Positions 1 through 8,565 of a stretch of 64,000 nucleotides of DNA are shown one piece after another. The notes below the pieces were generated by a model. It made no database searches. It saw nothing but the letters and a program-made list of their open reading frames with translations, and was not told the origin of the DNA. The stretch covers positions 8,078,501 through 8,142,500 of the forward strand of contig NZ_RJKL01000001.1 of the NCBI RefSeq assembly GCF_003751945.1, read 5' to 3'. A program made the position numbers and the translations under genes. Within the stretch, counting starts at the first letter, position 1; each line of letters starts with the position of its first letter. The stretch comes from Couchioplanes caeruleus. Its GTDB lineage: Bacteria > Actinomycetota > Actinomycetes > Mycobacteriales > Micromonosporaceae.

Positions 1-2143
1 GCCAGCGGGGTAGCGCCCAGGCCCGCCGCCCGAGCAGCGCCATTGCCGCCGGCACGATGGTCATGCGGACCACGAACGCGTCGAGGAGGATGGCCGCCGC
101 CAGGGCGAAGCCGATCGACTTGATCATGGAGTCGGGGGAGAGGACGAAGCCCGCGAAGACGCTGATCATGATGATGGCGGCGGCCGTGACGACCCGGGCG
201 CTGTGGCCGAAGCCGTTCACCACCGCCTGCCCCGGTGCGGCGCCCTGCACGTGTTCCTCGCGCATGCGGCTGACGAGGAAGACCTCGTAGTCCATCGCCA
301 GGCCGAACACGATGCCGATAAGGATGACCGGCATCAGGCTCACCACCGGGCCGGTCTGCTCGACGCCGAGCGGACCCGCCAGCCAGCCCCACTGGAAGAC
401 GGCGACGACCGCGCCGAAGGTGGCGGCGACGCTGAGCAGGAAGCCGGCGATCGCCTTGAGCGGCACCAGCACCGCCCGGAACAGGAGGGTGAGCAGCAGG
501 AACGCCAGAATCACGATCACCGCGAGGTACGGCCCCAGCGCCGCACCCAGCTTCGCGGACATGTCGATGTTCACCGCGGTCGTACCCGTCACGAAGATCT
601 CGCCGCGCAGGGCCTCGTCCTGGTCCCGGATGGCGTGCACGAGGTCCGTGGTCTCCCGGCTGTCCGGCGCGCTCCGCGGGATGACCTGGAGGATGGCCGT
701 GTCGCCGGCCGGGTTGACGGTGGCCGGGCCCACCCTGGCGACGTCCGGCAGGCCCGTGACGGCGGTGCTGACCTCGGCGGCCACGGCCCTCGCGTCGGCG
801 CCGGGGCCCGCGTCCACCACGACCAGGAGCGGCCCGTTGAAGCCCGGGCCGAATCCCGCGGTGAGCATGTCGTACGCCTTGCGCTGGGTGGTCTGCGGCC
901 CGGCCATGTTGTCGCCCGGCAGGCCCAGCCGCAGGTCGAGTGCCGGGATGGCGATGACCAGCAGCGCCAGCGTCGCGCCGAGCAGGGTCAGCACCGGCCG
1001 GCGGGTGACCAGCCGAGCCCAGCGTCGCCCGGCCGTGGGCCGCACCCCGCCGCCCTCGGGATCGCGCGTGCGGCCGCGCCGGTCGTCGCCCGCGGTGCCG
1101 GGCGAACCGCCGGGCGAGCCCTCGCGCGTGCGGCCGCGTTTGCCGGTGATCCGGTCGCCGGCGAAGCCCAGCAGCGCCGGCAGCAGGGTGAGCGCGATCA
1201 GGACGGCGACGGCGACGGCGGCCACGGCGGCGAGCCCCATCTGGGTCAGCACCGGCACGTTCACCACGGCCAGGGCGGCCAGGGCGATGATCACCGTGAG
1301 GCCGGCGAAGGTGACCGCGGACCCGGCGGTGCCGACCGCCCGGCCGGCCGCCTCGATGCCGGCACGCCCCACCGCCACCTCGTGGCGGTAGCGGGAGACG
1401 ATGAACAGCGCGTAGTCGATGGCGACCGCGGTGCCGAGCATCAGCGCCAACGTCGGGGTGTTGCTGCTGAGGTCGACGAAGCCGGAGACGATCTGGATGC
1501 CGGCCATCGCGGCGCCCACGCCGAGGATCGCGGTGACCAGCGGCAGGCCCGCCGCGACCAGCGAGCCGAAGGTGATCAGCAGCACCACGGCGGCGACCAG
1601 GAAGCCGATCACCTCGCCGATGCCCTGCTCGGCCGGTTCGCGCAGGGCGTCGCCGCCGGTCTCGACGGTCAGGCCCGCGGCCCGCCCGGCCTCGGCGGCG
1701 CCGGCCAGCGCCTCCCGGTCCTTCTCGGTCAGGGCGTCCGCGGGCACCTTGTACGTGACCTGGGCGTACGCCACCGTGCCGCCCGGGTTGACGCCGGAGC
1801 GCAGCGGATCGGTGACCGCGCCGACCCGCGCCCCGGTGCGCAACCGGGCGACGGTCGCCTCGATCGCGGCGCGGTTCTCCGGGTCGGTGAGCTTCTCGCC
1901 GGCCGGCGCCGCGAAGACGACCCGGGCCTCCGCGCCGCCGGCACCGGCCTGCGGGAACCGGTCGGCGAGCAGGTCCTGCGCCTGCTGCGCCTCGGTACCC
2001 GGGATGGAGAAGCTCTCCGAGGTCGGCCCGGACAGCGTGGCCGCGCCCACCCCCAGGACCGCGAGCAGGGCGAGCCACATCGTGAGGACCAGCGCCCGGC
2101 GGCGGAAGGCGAACCGGCCGAGGCGATAGAGGTAGGTAGCCAT
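1..2143 (-). CDS. MMPL/RND-family membrane transporter (C-terminus off window)
   Basis: The reverse strand from the ATG at 2143 reads open to the window edge (714 codons, no stop). The protein begins MATYLYRLGRFAFRRR, then a first membrane helix and a large extracytoplasmic loop. A block of hydrophobic helices follows, with the run GTAVAIDYALFIVSRYRHE, and a second half repeats the plan with GIVFGLAMDYEVFLVSRMRE. The two DY-containing helices are the hallmark of MMPL proteins, proton-driven exporters of lipids, siderophores or drugs. A charged Gly/Arg-rich cytoplasmic linker separates the halves. The substrate cannot be told. It is divergent from the histidine kinase at 2285, with about 140 bp between them, so that two-component pair could regulate it; this is only a positional inference. 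Confidence 0.9.
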   Translation of the reverse strand, partial: MATYLYRLGRFAFRRRALVLTMWLALLAVLGVGAATLSGPTSESFSIPGTEAQQAQDLLADRFPQAGAGGAEARVVFAAPAGEKLTDPENRAAIEATVARLRTGARVGAVTDPLRSGVNPGGTVAYAQVTYKVPADALTEKDREALAGAAEAGRAAGLTVETGGDALREPAEQGIGEVIGFLVAAVVLLITFGSLVAAGLPLVTAILGVGAAMAGIQIVSGFVDLSSNTPTLALMLGTAVAIDYALFIVSRYRHEVAVGRAGIEAAGRAVGTAGSAVTFAGLTVIIALAALAVVNVPVLTQMGLAAVAAVAVAVLIALTLLPALLGFAGDRITGKRGRTREGSPGGSPGTAGDDRRGRTRDPEGGGVRPTAGRRWARLVTRRPVLTLLGATLALLVIAIPALDLRLGLPGDNMAGPQTTQRKAYDMLTAGFGPGFNGPLLVVVDAGPGADARAVAAEVSTAVTGLPDVARVGPATVNPAGDTAILQVIPRSAPDSRETTDLVHAIRDQDEALRGEIFVTGTTAVNIDMSAKLGAALGPYLAVIVILAFLLLTLLFRAVLVPLKAIAGFLLSVAATFGAVVAVFQWGWLAGPLGVEQTGPVVSLMPVILIGIVFGLAMDYEVFLVSRMREEHVQGAAPGQAVVNGFGHSARVVTAAAIIMISVFAGFVLSPDSMIKSIGFALAAAILLDAFVVRMTIVPAAMALLGRRAWALPRW

Positions 2144-2272
2144 CGCCTTACCGTGCCGCCGGACGGGCCGGAAAGCGTCGTCCGGGTGCAGGCACCGCCG
2201 TACCATGGTCGCGGTATTTCCGCCCCGCTCCGGCTACCACGAGGAGAGGACGTGCGGGTGCCGCCGTCCGCG

Positions 2273-2278
2273 TAGGGT
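2273..2278 (+). promoter_or_regulatory. -10 box of a probable leaderless transcript
   Basis: TAGGGT lies 6 nt before the GTG at 2285. No ribosome-binding site fits that start. A TANNNT box at this distance predicts transcription beginning at the start codon itself, and it favours GTG 2285 over ATG 2288. Confidence 0.5.
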
Positions 2279-2284
2279 CCTCAG

Positions 2285-3565
2285 GTGATGCAGACCAGAC
2301 ACATCGCGCGGCTCAGGGCGTGGAAGGAAGTGGCGGACAAGCCGCTGCTGCTCGACGTCCTGCTCGCCCTGGTCCTGGCATCCGCGGTCTTCAAGGCGAC
2401 GGTCGACGACCTCGTGTCGCCCAACGACGTGGTCGTGGCCGGGGTGGCCTTCGTCGCCGTGCTGATGCGCCGGATCCGGCCGTTCCTCGCGCTCGGGGTG
2501 TGCACCGCCGCCTCCATCGGTGCGGTGCTGCGGGAGGTGCGCAACCCCGGCCTGATCGCCGCGCTGGGCGTCATCACATATTCGATCGCCGCACACACCG
2601 GGCGCCGCCAGGGCTGGATCTGCGCGCTGATCTCCTCGTCGCTGATCTACGTGACCGGGCTGGTCGTCTCCGCCGGCGACTGGTGGCGGGTGGAGACGCT
2701 CGGCCTCTTCGCCTGGATCTTCCTGGCCGCGGCGGCCGGGGACGCGGCGCGCACGCACCGCGCGTACGTGCGCGAGGTGGAGGAGCGCGCCCGCCGCGCG
2801 GAGCAGACCCGCGAGGAGGAGGCGCGCCGGCGGGTCATGGACGAGCGGGTGCGCATCGCCCGGGAGCTGCACGACGTGGTGGCCCACCACATCGCGGTGA
2901 TCAGCGTCCAGGCCGGCGCCGCGGCGCACGTGCTGGAACGCCGGCCGGAGCAGGTCGGCGCGGTGCTGGCGCACATCCGCGAGGCCTCCGACACTGTGCT
3001 GCAGGAGATCCAGTCCGTGGTGGGCGTGCTGCGCGGCAGCGACGAGGGGGAGAGCACCGAGCCCGCGCCGGGCCTCGCCCGGTTGCCGGAGCTGCTCGCA
3101 AGCCTGGAGACGGCCGGTTTCACGGTCCGCCTGCGGCACCGCGGCGAGCCCCGGGAGCTGCCCGCGATGGTCGATCTGGCCGCGTACCGGATCGTGCAGG
3201 AGGCGCTGACCAACGCCCACCGGTACGGCGACGGCACGGCTGACCTGCTCGTCGAGTACGCGCCCAGCGGCGTCGTCCTCGAGATCGGCAACGGCCTGCG
3301 GCCGGTCCCGGGCCTCCCGGGGTCGGGCTACGGCCTGCTCGGCATGCGGGAACGGGCCGCGTCGGCGGGCGGGCACGTCACCGCGGCCCCGACGGACGAC
3401 GGCCGGTTCCGGGTCCACGCCGTGCTGCCCACCGAGATCGCGGCGCCCGCCACGGCCGTCGCCGTCGACCCGGCACCCCCGGGCGTCGCCCGGCCGCCCG
3501 GCGGACCGGGGTCCCGGTTCGTGTCCGGTCTGCGCGCCTGCCTGCCCGGCGAGGAGCCCGCGTGA
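2285..3565 (+). CDS. Sensor histidine kinase, DesK/NarX type (HisKA_3)
   Basis: This 426-residue membrane kinase has about six hydrophobic segments in residues 20-155. A short charged coiled linker (160-190) follows, then the HisKA_3 dimerisation motif RIARELHDVVAHH with the phospho-accepting His at about 196. The ATPase domain occupies 290-395, with an N box around IVQEALTNAHRYG and a glycine-rich GSGYGLLGMRER. It has no large extracellular domain, so it probably senses something within or at the membrane. The stop codon overlaps the start of the response regulator by 4 nt (GTGA), so the two are co-translated partners. The last 45 residues are a Pro/Ala/Gly-rich tail. Confidence 0.93.
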   Translation: MMQTRHIARLRAWKEVADKPLLLDVLLALVLASAVFKATVDDLVSPNDVVVAGVAFVAVLMRRIRPFLALGVCTAASIGAVLREVRNPGLIAALGVITYSIAAHTGRRQGWICALISSSLIYVTGLVVSAGDWWRVETLGLFAWIFLAAAAGDAARTHRAYVREVEERARRAEQTREEEARRRVMDERVRIARELHDVVAHHIAVISVQAGAAAHVLERRPEQVGAVLAHIREASDTVLQEIQSVVGVLRGSDEGESTEPAPGLARLPELLASLETAGFTVRLRHRGEPRELPAMVDLAAYRIVQEALTNAHRYGDGTADLLVEYAPSGVVLEIGNGLRPVPGLPGSGYGLLGMRERAASAGGHVTAAPTDDGRFRVHAVLPTEIAAPATAVAVDPAPPGVARPPGGPGSRFVSGLRACLPGEEPA

Positions 3566-4239
3566 CGATCCGGGTGCTGCTCGCCGACGACCAGGCGCTG
3601 ATCCGGGCGGGCTTCCGGATGATCATCGACTCGGAGCCGGGCCTCGAGGTCGTCGCCGAGGCCGGCGACGGCCGGGAGGCGGTCGAACTGGCCCGCACGG
3701 CGCGCGCCGACGTGGTGCTCATGGACATCCGCATGCCCCGGATGGACGGGCTGGAGGCGACCCGCCGCATCGCGGCCGACGACAACCTCGCCGGCGTCCG
3801 GGTCCTGGTGCTGACCACCTTCGAGAACGACGACAACGTCGTGCTGGCCCTCCAGGCGGGAGCCGGTGGCTTCCTCGGCAAGGGGGTGCCGCCCGAGGAG
3901 CTGCTGCACGCGATCCGGGTGGTGGCCGGCGGCGAGGCGCTGCTGTCGCCGAAGGCCACCCGCGGACTGGTCAGCCGCTTCCTGACCAGCCTGCGGCCCG
4001 AGGCGGCGCCCCGGCCGGCGGCGCTGAATCTGCTCACCGAGCGCGAGCGGGAGATCCTCGTGCTGGTCGCCCACGGACTGTCCAACGACGACATCGCCGA
4101 GCGGCTGCATCTTTCCCCGCTGACCGCCAAGACCCACGTGAACCGGGCCATGACGAAGCTCGACGCGCGCGACCGGGCGCAGCTTGTCGTGCTCGCGTAC
4201 CAGAGTGGTCTGGTCCGCCAGGGTGACGCCCTTCCGTAG
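3562..4239 (+). CDS. NarL/FixJ-family response regulator
   Basis: This 225-residue regulator has an N-terminal receiver: acidic pair D9-D10, phospho-acceptor D55 in VVLMDIRMPRMDG, conserved Thr in LTTFEND and Lys107 in GFLGKG. A C-terminal LuxR-type helix-turn-helix (about 155-215) reads LTEREREILVLVAHGLSNDDIAERL. It is the cognate partner of the kinase at 2285, with a 4-nt overlap. Targets are unknown; the divergent MMPL exporter and the downstream AAA+ gene are candidates by position. Confidence 0.94.
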   Translation: MTIRVLLADDQALIRAGFRMIIDSEPGLEVVAEAGDGREAVELARTARADVVLMDIRMPRMDGLEATRRIAADDNLAGVRVLVLTTFENDDNVVLALQAGAGGFLGKGVPPEELLHAIRVVAGGEALLSPKATRGLVSRFLTSLRPEAAPRPAALNLLTEREREILVLVAHGLSNDDIAERLHLSPLTAKTHVNRAMTKLDARDRAQLVVLAYQSGLVRQGDALP

Positions 4240-4280
4240 GCCGGGCCCTGTGTCATCCTGGGATGCGGGAGGGGGCCGCC

Positions 4281-5726
4281 ATGACCGTGTCCTTCGAGTA
4301 CGCCGGGGCCACCGTGGAGATCGTCGAGGCCGGCACCATCCTCGCCGCCGCCCGGGTCAACCCGGTGGAGCTGCTGCGCCGGGCCGCGTTCCCGCCGCCC
4401 GTACGCCGGGTCGAGCTGACCGTGTCCAGTGCCGACACCCCGGCCGGCCCGGTGCACGTGTTCGCCGCCGAGATCGGCACCACGACCGGCGACATCCCGG
4501 ACAAGGAACGCATCCGCGCCGTGGTGCTCGGCAACGATCCGGTCGGCACGCTGCTCGCCAAGCGCATCGCCGCCGGGGATCCCATCGCCACCCGCATCGT
4601 GGACGGTGTCGGGACAGTGGCCGTGGCGGCGTACCGGAAACTGGGTCTCGACCGCCCCACCGAGCGTGAGTCGCAGACGGCGGTCCTGGCCGACGCGGCC
4701 GCCGGCCTGCAGGCGGCGGTGACCCACGAGGCCGGCGGCAGCGTGGTGCGCCTGCGTGCCGAGGTGCCGCGCGACGAGGTGACCCCCGAGCACCTCACCG
4801 CCATGGTCCGGCTGGTACTGCAGGCCGTGACCGAGCTGCTGCCGCCGTCCACGCAACCGCTGGCCGGGCGGCGCTACCTGGTGACCCGCGAGAACATTCC
4901 GACGGTCGTGACCACCACCCAGGAGGTCACCCTCGACCAGGTCGGCGGCCTCGCCGACGTGGTCGCGCAGCTGCGGCAGATCGCGGTGTCGTTCCGCCAC
5001 CCCGAGGCGATGGCCCGCTGGGGCGCGCGACGGCCGCAGGGCATCCTCATGTACGGGCCGCCCGGCACCGGCAAGACCATGCTGTCGCGGGCGCTGGCGA
5101 ACGAGATCGGTGCCGACTTCCGTGAGATCCGTACGCCCGAGATCCTCGACAAGTGGCTGGGCGGCTCGGAACGCAACATCAAGCAGATCTTCCGCGACGC
5201 CCGCCGCTACCGCGTGCCGACGCTGCTGCTCTTCGACGAGTTCGACTCGATCATCAGCTACGCCGGCGCCGGCGGCGACGCGGCCAGCCAGGCGATCAAC
5301 GCGGTGGCGGGCATCTTCAAGCAGGAGATGAACGACCTCATCGAGGCCAACCCGGCCGTCATCGTGGTCGCGACGACCAACTTCCCGCACCGCGTCGACG
5401 ACTCCCTCATCCGCTCGGGCCGGTTCGACGTGAAGATCTCCGTACCGAAACCCGACGAGGCCGGCCGCGCGGAGATCTTCCGCAAGATGATCGCCCAGCT
5501 CGCGGCGGCCCACGAGGAGCCCGGCTTCACGATGTTCGCGGGCGACCTCGACCTGGGCGAGCTCGGCCGCCTCAGCCACGGCATGACGGGCGCGGACATC
5601 AAGGAGGCGCTGCGCCGGGTCCAGCTCGCCAAGGCGATGCAGGACGCCCGCACCGGCGGCATGGTCGACCCGATCAGCCAGCGCGACCTGACCGCGAGCG
5701 TCCGGGACCTCCTCGGCCAGCGCTGA
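4281..5726 (+). CDS. AAA+ ATPase with uncharacterised N-terminal domain
   Basis: The start at ATG 4281 is chosen because GGAGG lies 8 nt upstream; the in-frame ATG at 4263 has no such site. The product is 481 residues. Residues 1-205 form a domain I do not recognise. The rest is a single classical AAA module related to the Cdc48/FtsH/katanin type: Walker A GPPGTGKT (259-266), Walker B LLLFDEFDS (D319-E320), and an arginine-finger region DDSLIRSGRFD. No membrane helix or protease domain is visible, so it is more likely a soluble remodelling ATPase than FtsH. It lies 41 nt after the response regulator on the same strand and may be in the same operon. Confidence 0.85.
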   Translation: MTVSFEYAGATVEIVEAGTILAAARVNPVELLRRAAFPPPVRRVELTVSSADTPAGPVHVFAAEIGTTTGDIPDKERIRAVVLGNDPVGTLLAKRIAAGDPIATRIVDGVGTVAVAAYRKLGLDRPTERESQTAVLADAAAGLQAAVTHEAGGSVVRLRAEVPRDEVTPEHLTAMVRLVLQAVTELLPPSTQPLAGRRYLVTRENIPTVVTTTQEVTLDQVGGLADVVAQLRQIAVSFRHPEAMARWGARRPQGILMYGPPGTGKTMLSRALANEIGADFREIRTPEILDKWLGGSERNIKQIFRDARRYRVPTLLLFDEFDSIISYAGAGGDAASQAINAVAGIFKQEMNDLIEANPAVIVVATTNFPHRVDDSLIRSGRFDVKISVPKPDEAGRAEIFRKMIAQLAAAHEEPGFTMFAGDLDLGELGRLSHGMTGADIKEALRRVQLAKAMQDARTGGMVDPISQRDLTASVRDLLGQR

Positions 5727-5915
5727 CCGCCTCCTTCGCGCCGCCGGCGCCTACTCGGCTGCCCGAAGCGCCTCGGATTCAACGCGAAGCAAGCTCGTTC
5801 CGCGGTGATTTCCCGCGCATCCCGCCCCGTGTGTCCGTCGGTTCCTGCGAACCAGGGCAGAACGAGATGGCATCCATGAGCTCGGCCGGCCGCCCCCGGG
5901 TGACAGACTCTCACC

Positions 5916-6278
5916 ATGGGGCTCTTCACGCCGGCGGAGGCACGCCAGGAGTTGGCCCGGCTGCGGCCGGTGCTCGAGGAGATCGTCGTCGTGCGGGCGG
6001 ACATGGTCGAACTGACCGCCGCCCTGACCGTCGGGGGAGAGCCGACCGCGCTCGGCGGCCTCGCCGAGCGCAAGGCCGCGGAGGCCCGGCTCGATGAGCT
6101 GATGACGCAGATCCAGCAGACCGGAGCGGTGCTGAAGGGCGTGGCGCCGCTGCTCGTCGACTTCCCCGCCGACCTCGACGGCGTACCGGTGCTGTTGTGC
6201 TGGCTGGAGGGCGAGGCGGAACTCTCCTGGTTCCACCGCCTCGACCTCGGCTTCGCCGGCCGCCGCCGGCTCCCGTGA
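5916..6278 (+). CDS. DUF2203 family protein
   Basis: A 120-residue protein whose N-terminal two thirds are amphipathic helices. It ends in a short conserved segment, KGVAPLLVDFPADLDG followed by LLCWLEGEAELSWFH and a C-terminal GFAGRR. That segment matches the DUF2203 pattern (DFP, LCW..GE, WHR..GFAGR) found widely in actinobacteria and Deinococcus. Its function is unknown. A weak leaderless-type box, CAGACT at 5904-5909, lies 6 nt before the ATG. It stands alone; the 189 bp before it shows no gene. Confidence 0.75.
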   Translation: MGLFTPAEARQELARLRPVLEEIVVVRADMVELTAALTVGGEPTALGGLAERKAAEARLDELMTQIQQTGAVLKGVAPLLVDFPADLDGVPVLLCWLEGEAELSWFHRLDLGFAGRRRLP

Positions 6279-6330
6279 GGAACCCGGGCGCGGTCAGGAA
6301 CTGACCTGATTCGGTGCGAGGCTTCGCACC

Positions 6331-6831
6331 ATGACTAGTGAGATTCTGCTTCCGCGGGATTCGGTTCCCGCCGCCGGCGCCGTGCTCAATCCGTTCGTGA
6401 TCGTGGACGACGCGGCCGGCTTCGTCGACTTCGTATCCGACGTGTTCGGTGTGGACGAGACCGTCGAGGCGAGAACACCGATGCCTGACGGCAGGCTCAT
6501 CCATGCGCAGTTGCGACTCGGTAGCGTCGATTTGATGGCCGCCGATCGGCTCGACGGCTGGCCTCTACGCCCGGGTCTGCTGCAGATCTGGGTTCGTGCC
6601 GTGGCCACGGTGCTGGATCGTGCCCGGAATCGGGGCGCCACCACGATCACCGAACCGACCCCGTTCTACGGTGAATCGACCCTCGGCAGGATGCTCGATC
6701 CCTGGCAGAACATCTGGTGGTTGTGGGAGCCCGCGCCCGGGCAGCCCGATCCGGCTCCGAGCTGGGACGGTGGCTCGGATGCCGTGTTCGCCACCCTGGA
6801 CACGGCGCTCAAGTCGCTGGCGACGCGGTGA
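6331..6831 (+). CDS. VOC-superfamily (glyoxalase/bleomycin-resistance-like) protein
   Basis: This 166-residue protein has the beta-alpha-beta-beta-beta halves of the VOC fold. It starts with LNPFVIVDDAAGFVDFVSDVFG and contains MPDGRLIHAQLRLGSVDLMAAD. The second half has DRARNRGATTITEP and GRMLDPWQNIWWLWE, typical of PhnB/YdeE-like VOC proteins. The residues equivalent to metal ligands do not form a clear His/Glu set, so metal-dependent catalysis is uncertain. Substrate and pathway cannot be told from context. Confidence 0.8.
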   Translation: MTSEILLPRDSVPAAGAVLNPFVIVDDAAGFVDFVSDVFGVDETVEARTPMPDGRLIHAQLRLGSVDLMAADRLDGWPLRPGLLQIWVRAVATVLDRARNRGATTITEPTPFYGESTLGRMLDPWQNIWWLWEPAPGQPDPAPSWDGGSDAVFATLDTALKSLATR

Positions 6832-6882
6832 GGTGAGCGGCGCGCGGTGGTACCGGTGGTCGCGACGGGCGTCGATCCGGTC

Positions 6883-6888
6883 TAGATT
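6883..6888 (+). promoter_or_regulatory. -10 box of a probable leaderless aidB transcript
   Basis: TAGATT lies 6 nt before GTG 6895, and no Shine-Dalgarno sequence is present. Confidence 0.5.
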
Positions 6889-6894
6889 CGGCGC

Positions 6895-8523
6895 GTGAGC
6901 GCTTCCACGCATGAGGTCGTCAACCAGCCCCCGCCGCTCGTCGGCTACGACGTCGCCGCCGATGTGGCCTTGCTCGGGGCGGTCGAGCGGGAGGGTGCCG
7001 GATGGGCCGCCGGTGACCTGCACCGGCTCGGCAAGCTGGCCGGGGAGGCGGAGCCGCAGCGGTGGGCCGACGAGGCCAACCGGCACGAGCCGCGCCTCGC
7101 GACCCACGACCGCTACGGTCACCGCCTCGACGAGGTGGAGTTCCACCCGTCCTGGCACCGGCTGATGGACGTCGCGGTGGGCGAGGGGCTGGCCGGGGCG
7201 CCGTGGGCCGATCCGCGGCCGGGTGCGCACGTGGCGCGGGCCGCCGGGCTGTTCGTGTGGAGTCAGGTCGAGGCCGGTCATTCGTGCCCGGTCTCGATGA
7301 CGTACGCCGTGGTTCCCGCCCTGCGTCACGCGCCGGAGCTGGCCGCCGCGTACGAGCCGCTGCTCACCAGCCGGGCGTACGACCCGGGGCTGCGGACGCC
7401 GCTGGCCAAGCGGGGCCTGCTCGCCGGCATGGGCATGACGGAGAAGCAGGGAGGCTCGGACGTCCGGGCGAACTCGACCACCGCCACCCCCGCCGCCGAC
7501 GGCACCTATCGGCTGTGCGGCCACAAGTGGTTCACCAGTGCGCCGATGTGCGACCTGTTCCTCGTGCTGGCCCAGGCGCCGGCGGGGCTGACGTGCTTCC
7601 TGGTGCCACGGGTGCTGCCGGGCGGGGAGCGCAACACGTTCCGGATTCAACGGCTCAAGGACAAGCTGGGCAACCGCAGCAACGCCAGCAGCGAGCCCGA
7701 GTTCGACGACACCGTGGCGTGGCGGGTCGGCGACGAGGGCCAGGGCGTACGCACGATCATCGAGATGGTCGCGATGACCCGGCTCGACTGCGTGACCGGC
7801 TCGGCGTCCGGGATGCGGGGGGCGCTGGTCCAGGCGCTGCACCACGTGCGGCACCGGTCCGCCTTCGGCGGCCGGCTGATCGACAAGCCGCTGATGCGCA
7901 ACGTCTGCGCCGACCTGGCGGTGGAGACCGAGGCGGCGACGGCGCTGGCCCTGCGGTTGGCCGGGGCCGTCGACCGGGGTGTACGCGGGGACGACAGCGA
8001 ACGTGCCTTCGGCCGCCTGGCCGTGGCGGTCGGCAAGTACTGGGTGTGCAAGCGCCAGCCGGCCGTGGTCGGCGAGGCCCTCGAATGCCTCGGCGGCAAC
8101 GGCTACGTCGAGGAGTCCGGCCTGCCCCGGCTGTATCGTGACGCCCCGCTGAACTCGATCTGGGAGGGCTCCGGCAACGTGCAGGCCCTGGACGTGCTGC
8201 GGGCGCTGCGCCGCGATCCGGGCAGCCTGGAGGCGTTCCGGGCGGAGATCGCGGCGGCCGCGGGTGCGGACCGGCGCCTCGACGAAGCCGCGGCGGGCCT
8301 GACCGCCCTGCTCGGCGGCGACGACCTGGAGTTCCAGGCCCGCCGCGCCGTGGAGCGCATGGCGGTGGTGATGCAGGGTTCGCTGCTGGTGCGCCACGCC
8401 CCCGCCGAGGTCGCGGACGCCTTCTGCGCGACCCGGCTCGCCGGCGACTGGGGCCGTACCTTCGGCACTCTGCCGTCCGGTTCGGCCGCCGACGTCCTGC
8501 TGGAGCGCGCCGCGCCCGGGTGA
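6895..8523 (+). CDS. aidB: AidB-type acyl-CoA dehydrogenase
   Basis: A 542-residue flavoprotein matching E. coli AidB along its length as I recall that sequence. It has the N-terminal NQPPPL segment, FHPSWHRLMD, GMGMTEKQGGSDVRAN, RLKDKLGNRSNAS, and LPRLYRDAPLNSIWEGSGN with the C-terminal helical DNA-binding-like domain. AidB binds FAD and DNA and is induced in the adaptive response to alkylation; its in vivo substrate is debated. No ada or alkA gene is near, so regulation by alkylation stress cannot be inferred here. The start is GTG 6895, six bases after a -10-like TAGATT. Confidence 0.93.
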   Translation: MSASTHEVVNQPPPLVGYDVAADVALLGAVEREGAGWAAGDLHRLGKLAGEAEPQRWADEANRHEPRLATHDRYGHRLDEVEFHPSWHRLMDVAVGEGLAGAPWADPRPGAHVARAAGLFVWSQVEAGHSCPVSMTYAVVPALRHAPELAAAYEPLLTSRAYDPGLRTPLAKRGLLAGMGMTEKQGGSDVRANSTTATPAADGTYRLCGHKWFTSAPMCDLFLVLAQAPAGLTCFLVPRVLPGGERNTFRIQRLKDKLGNRSNASSEPEFDDTVAWRVGDEGQGVRTIIEMVAMTRLDCVTGSASGMRGALVQALHHVRHRSAFGGRLIDKPLMRNVCADLAVETEAATALALRLAGAVDRGVRGDDSERAFGRLAVAVGKYWVCKRQPAVVGEALECLGGNGYVEESGLPRLYRDAPLNSIWEGSGNVQALDVLRALRRDPGSLEAFRAEIAAAAGADRRLDEAAAGLTALLGGDDLEFQARRAVERMAVVMQGSLLVRHAPAEVADAFCATRLAGDWGRTFGTLPSGSAADVLLERAAPG

Positions 8524-8565
8524 ACCGAAACCTCAGGTGCCGCAGGCTACCGCCGATGACCTGGC

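Noticed and set aside
203..2275. Long forward-strand open frame of 690 codons
   Set aside because: It is the antisense shadow of the MMPL gene: its product is rich in Arg, Gly, His and Asp with no fold, while the reverse frame gives a clear transporter.
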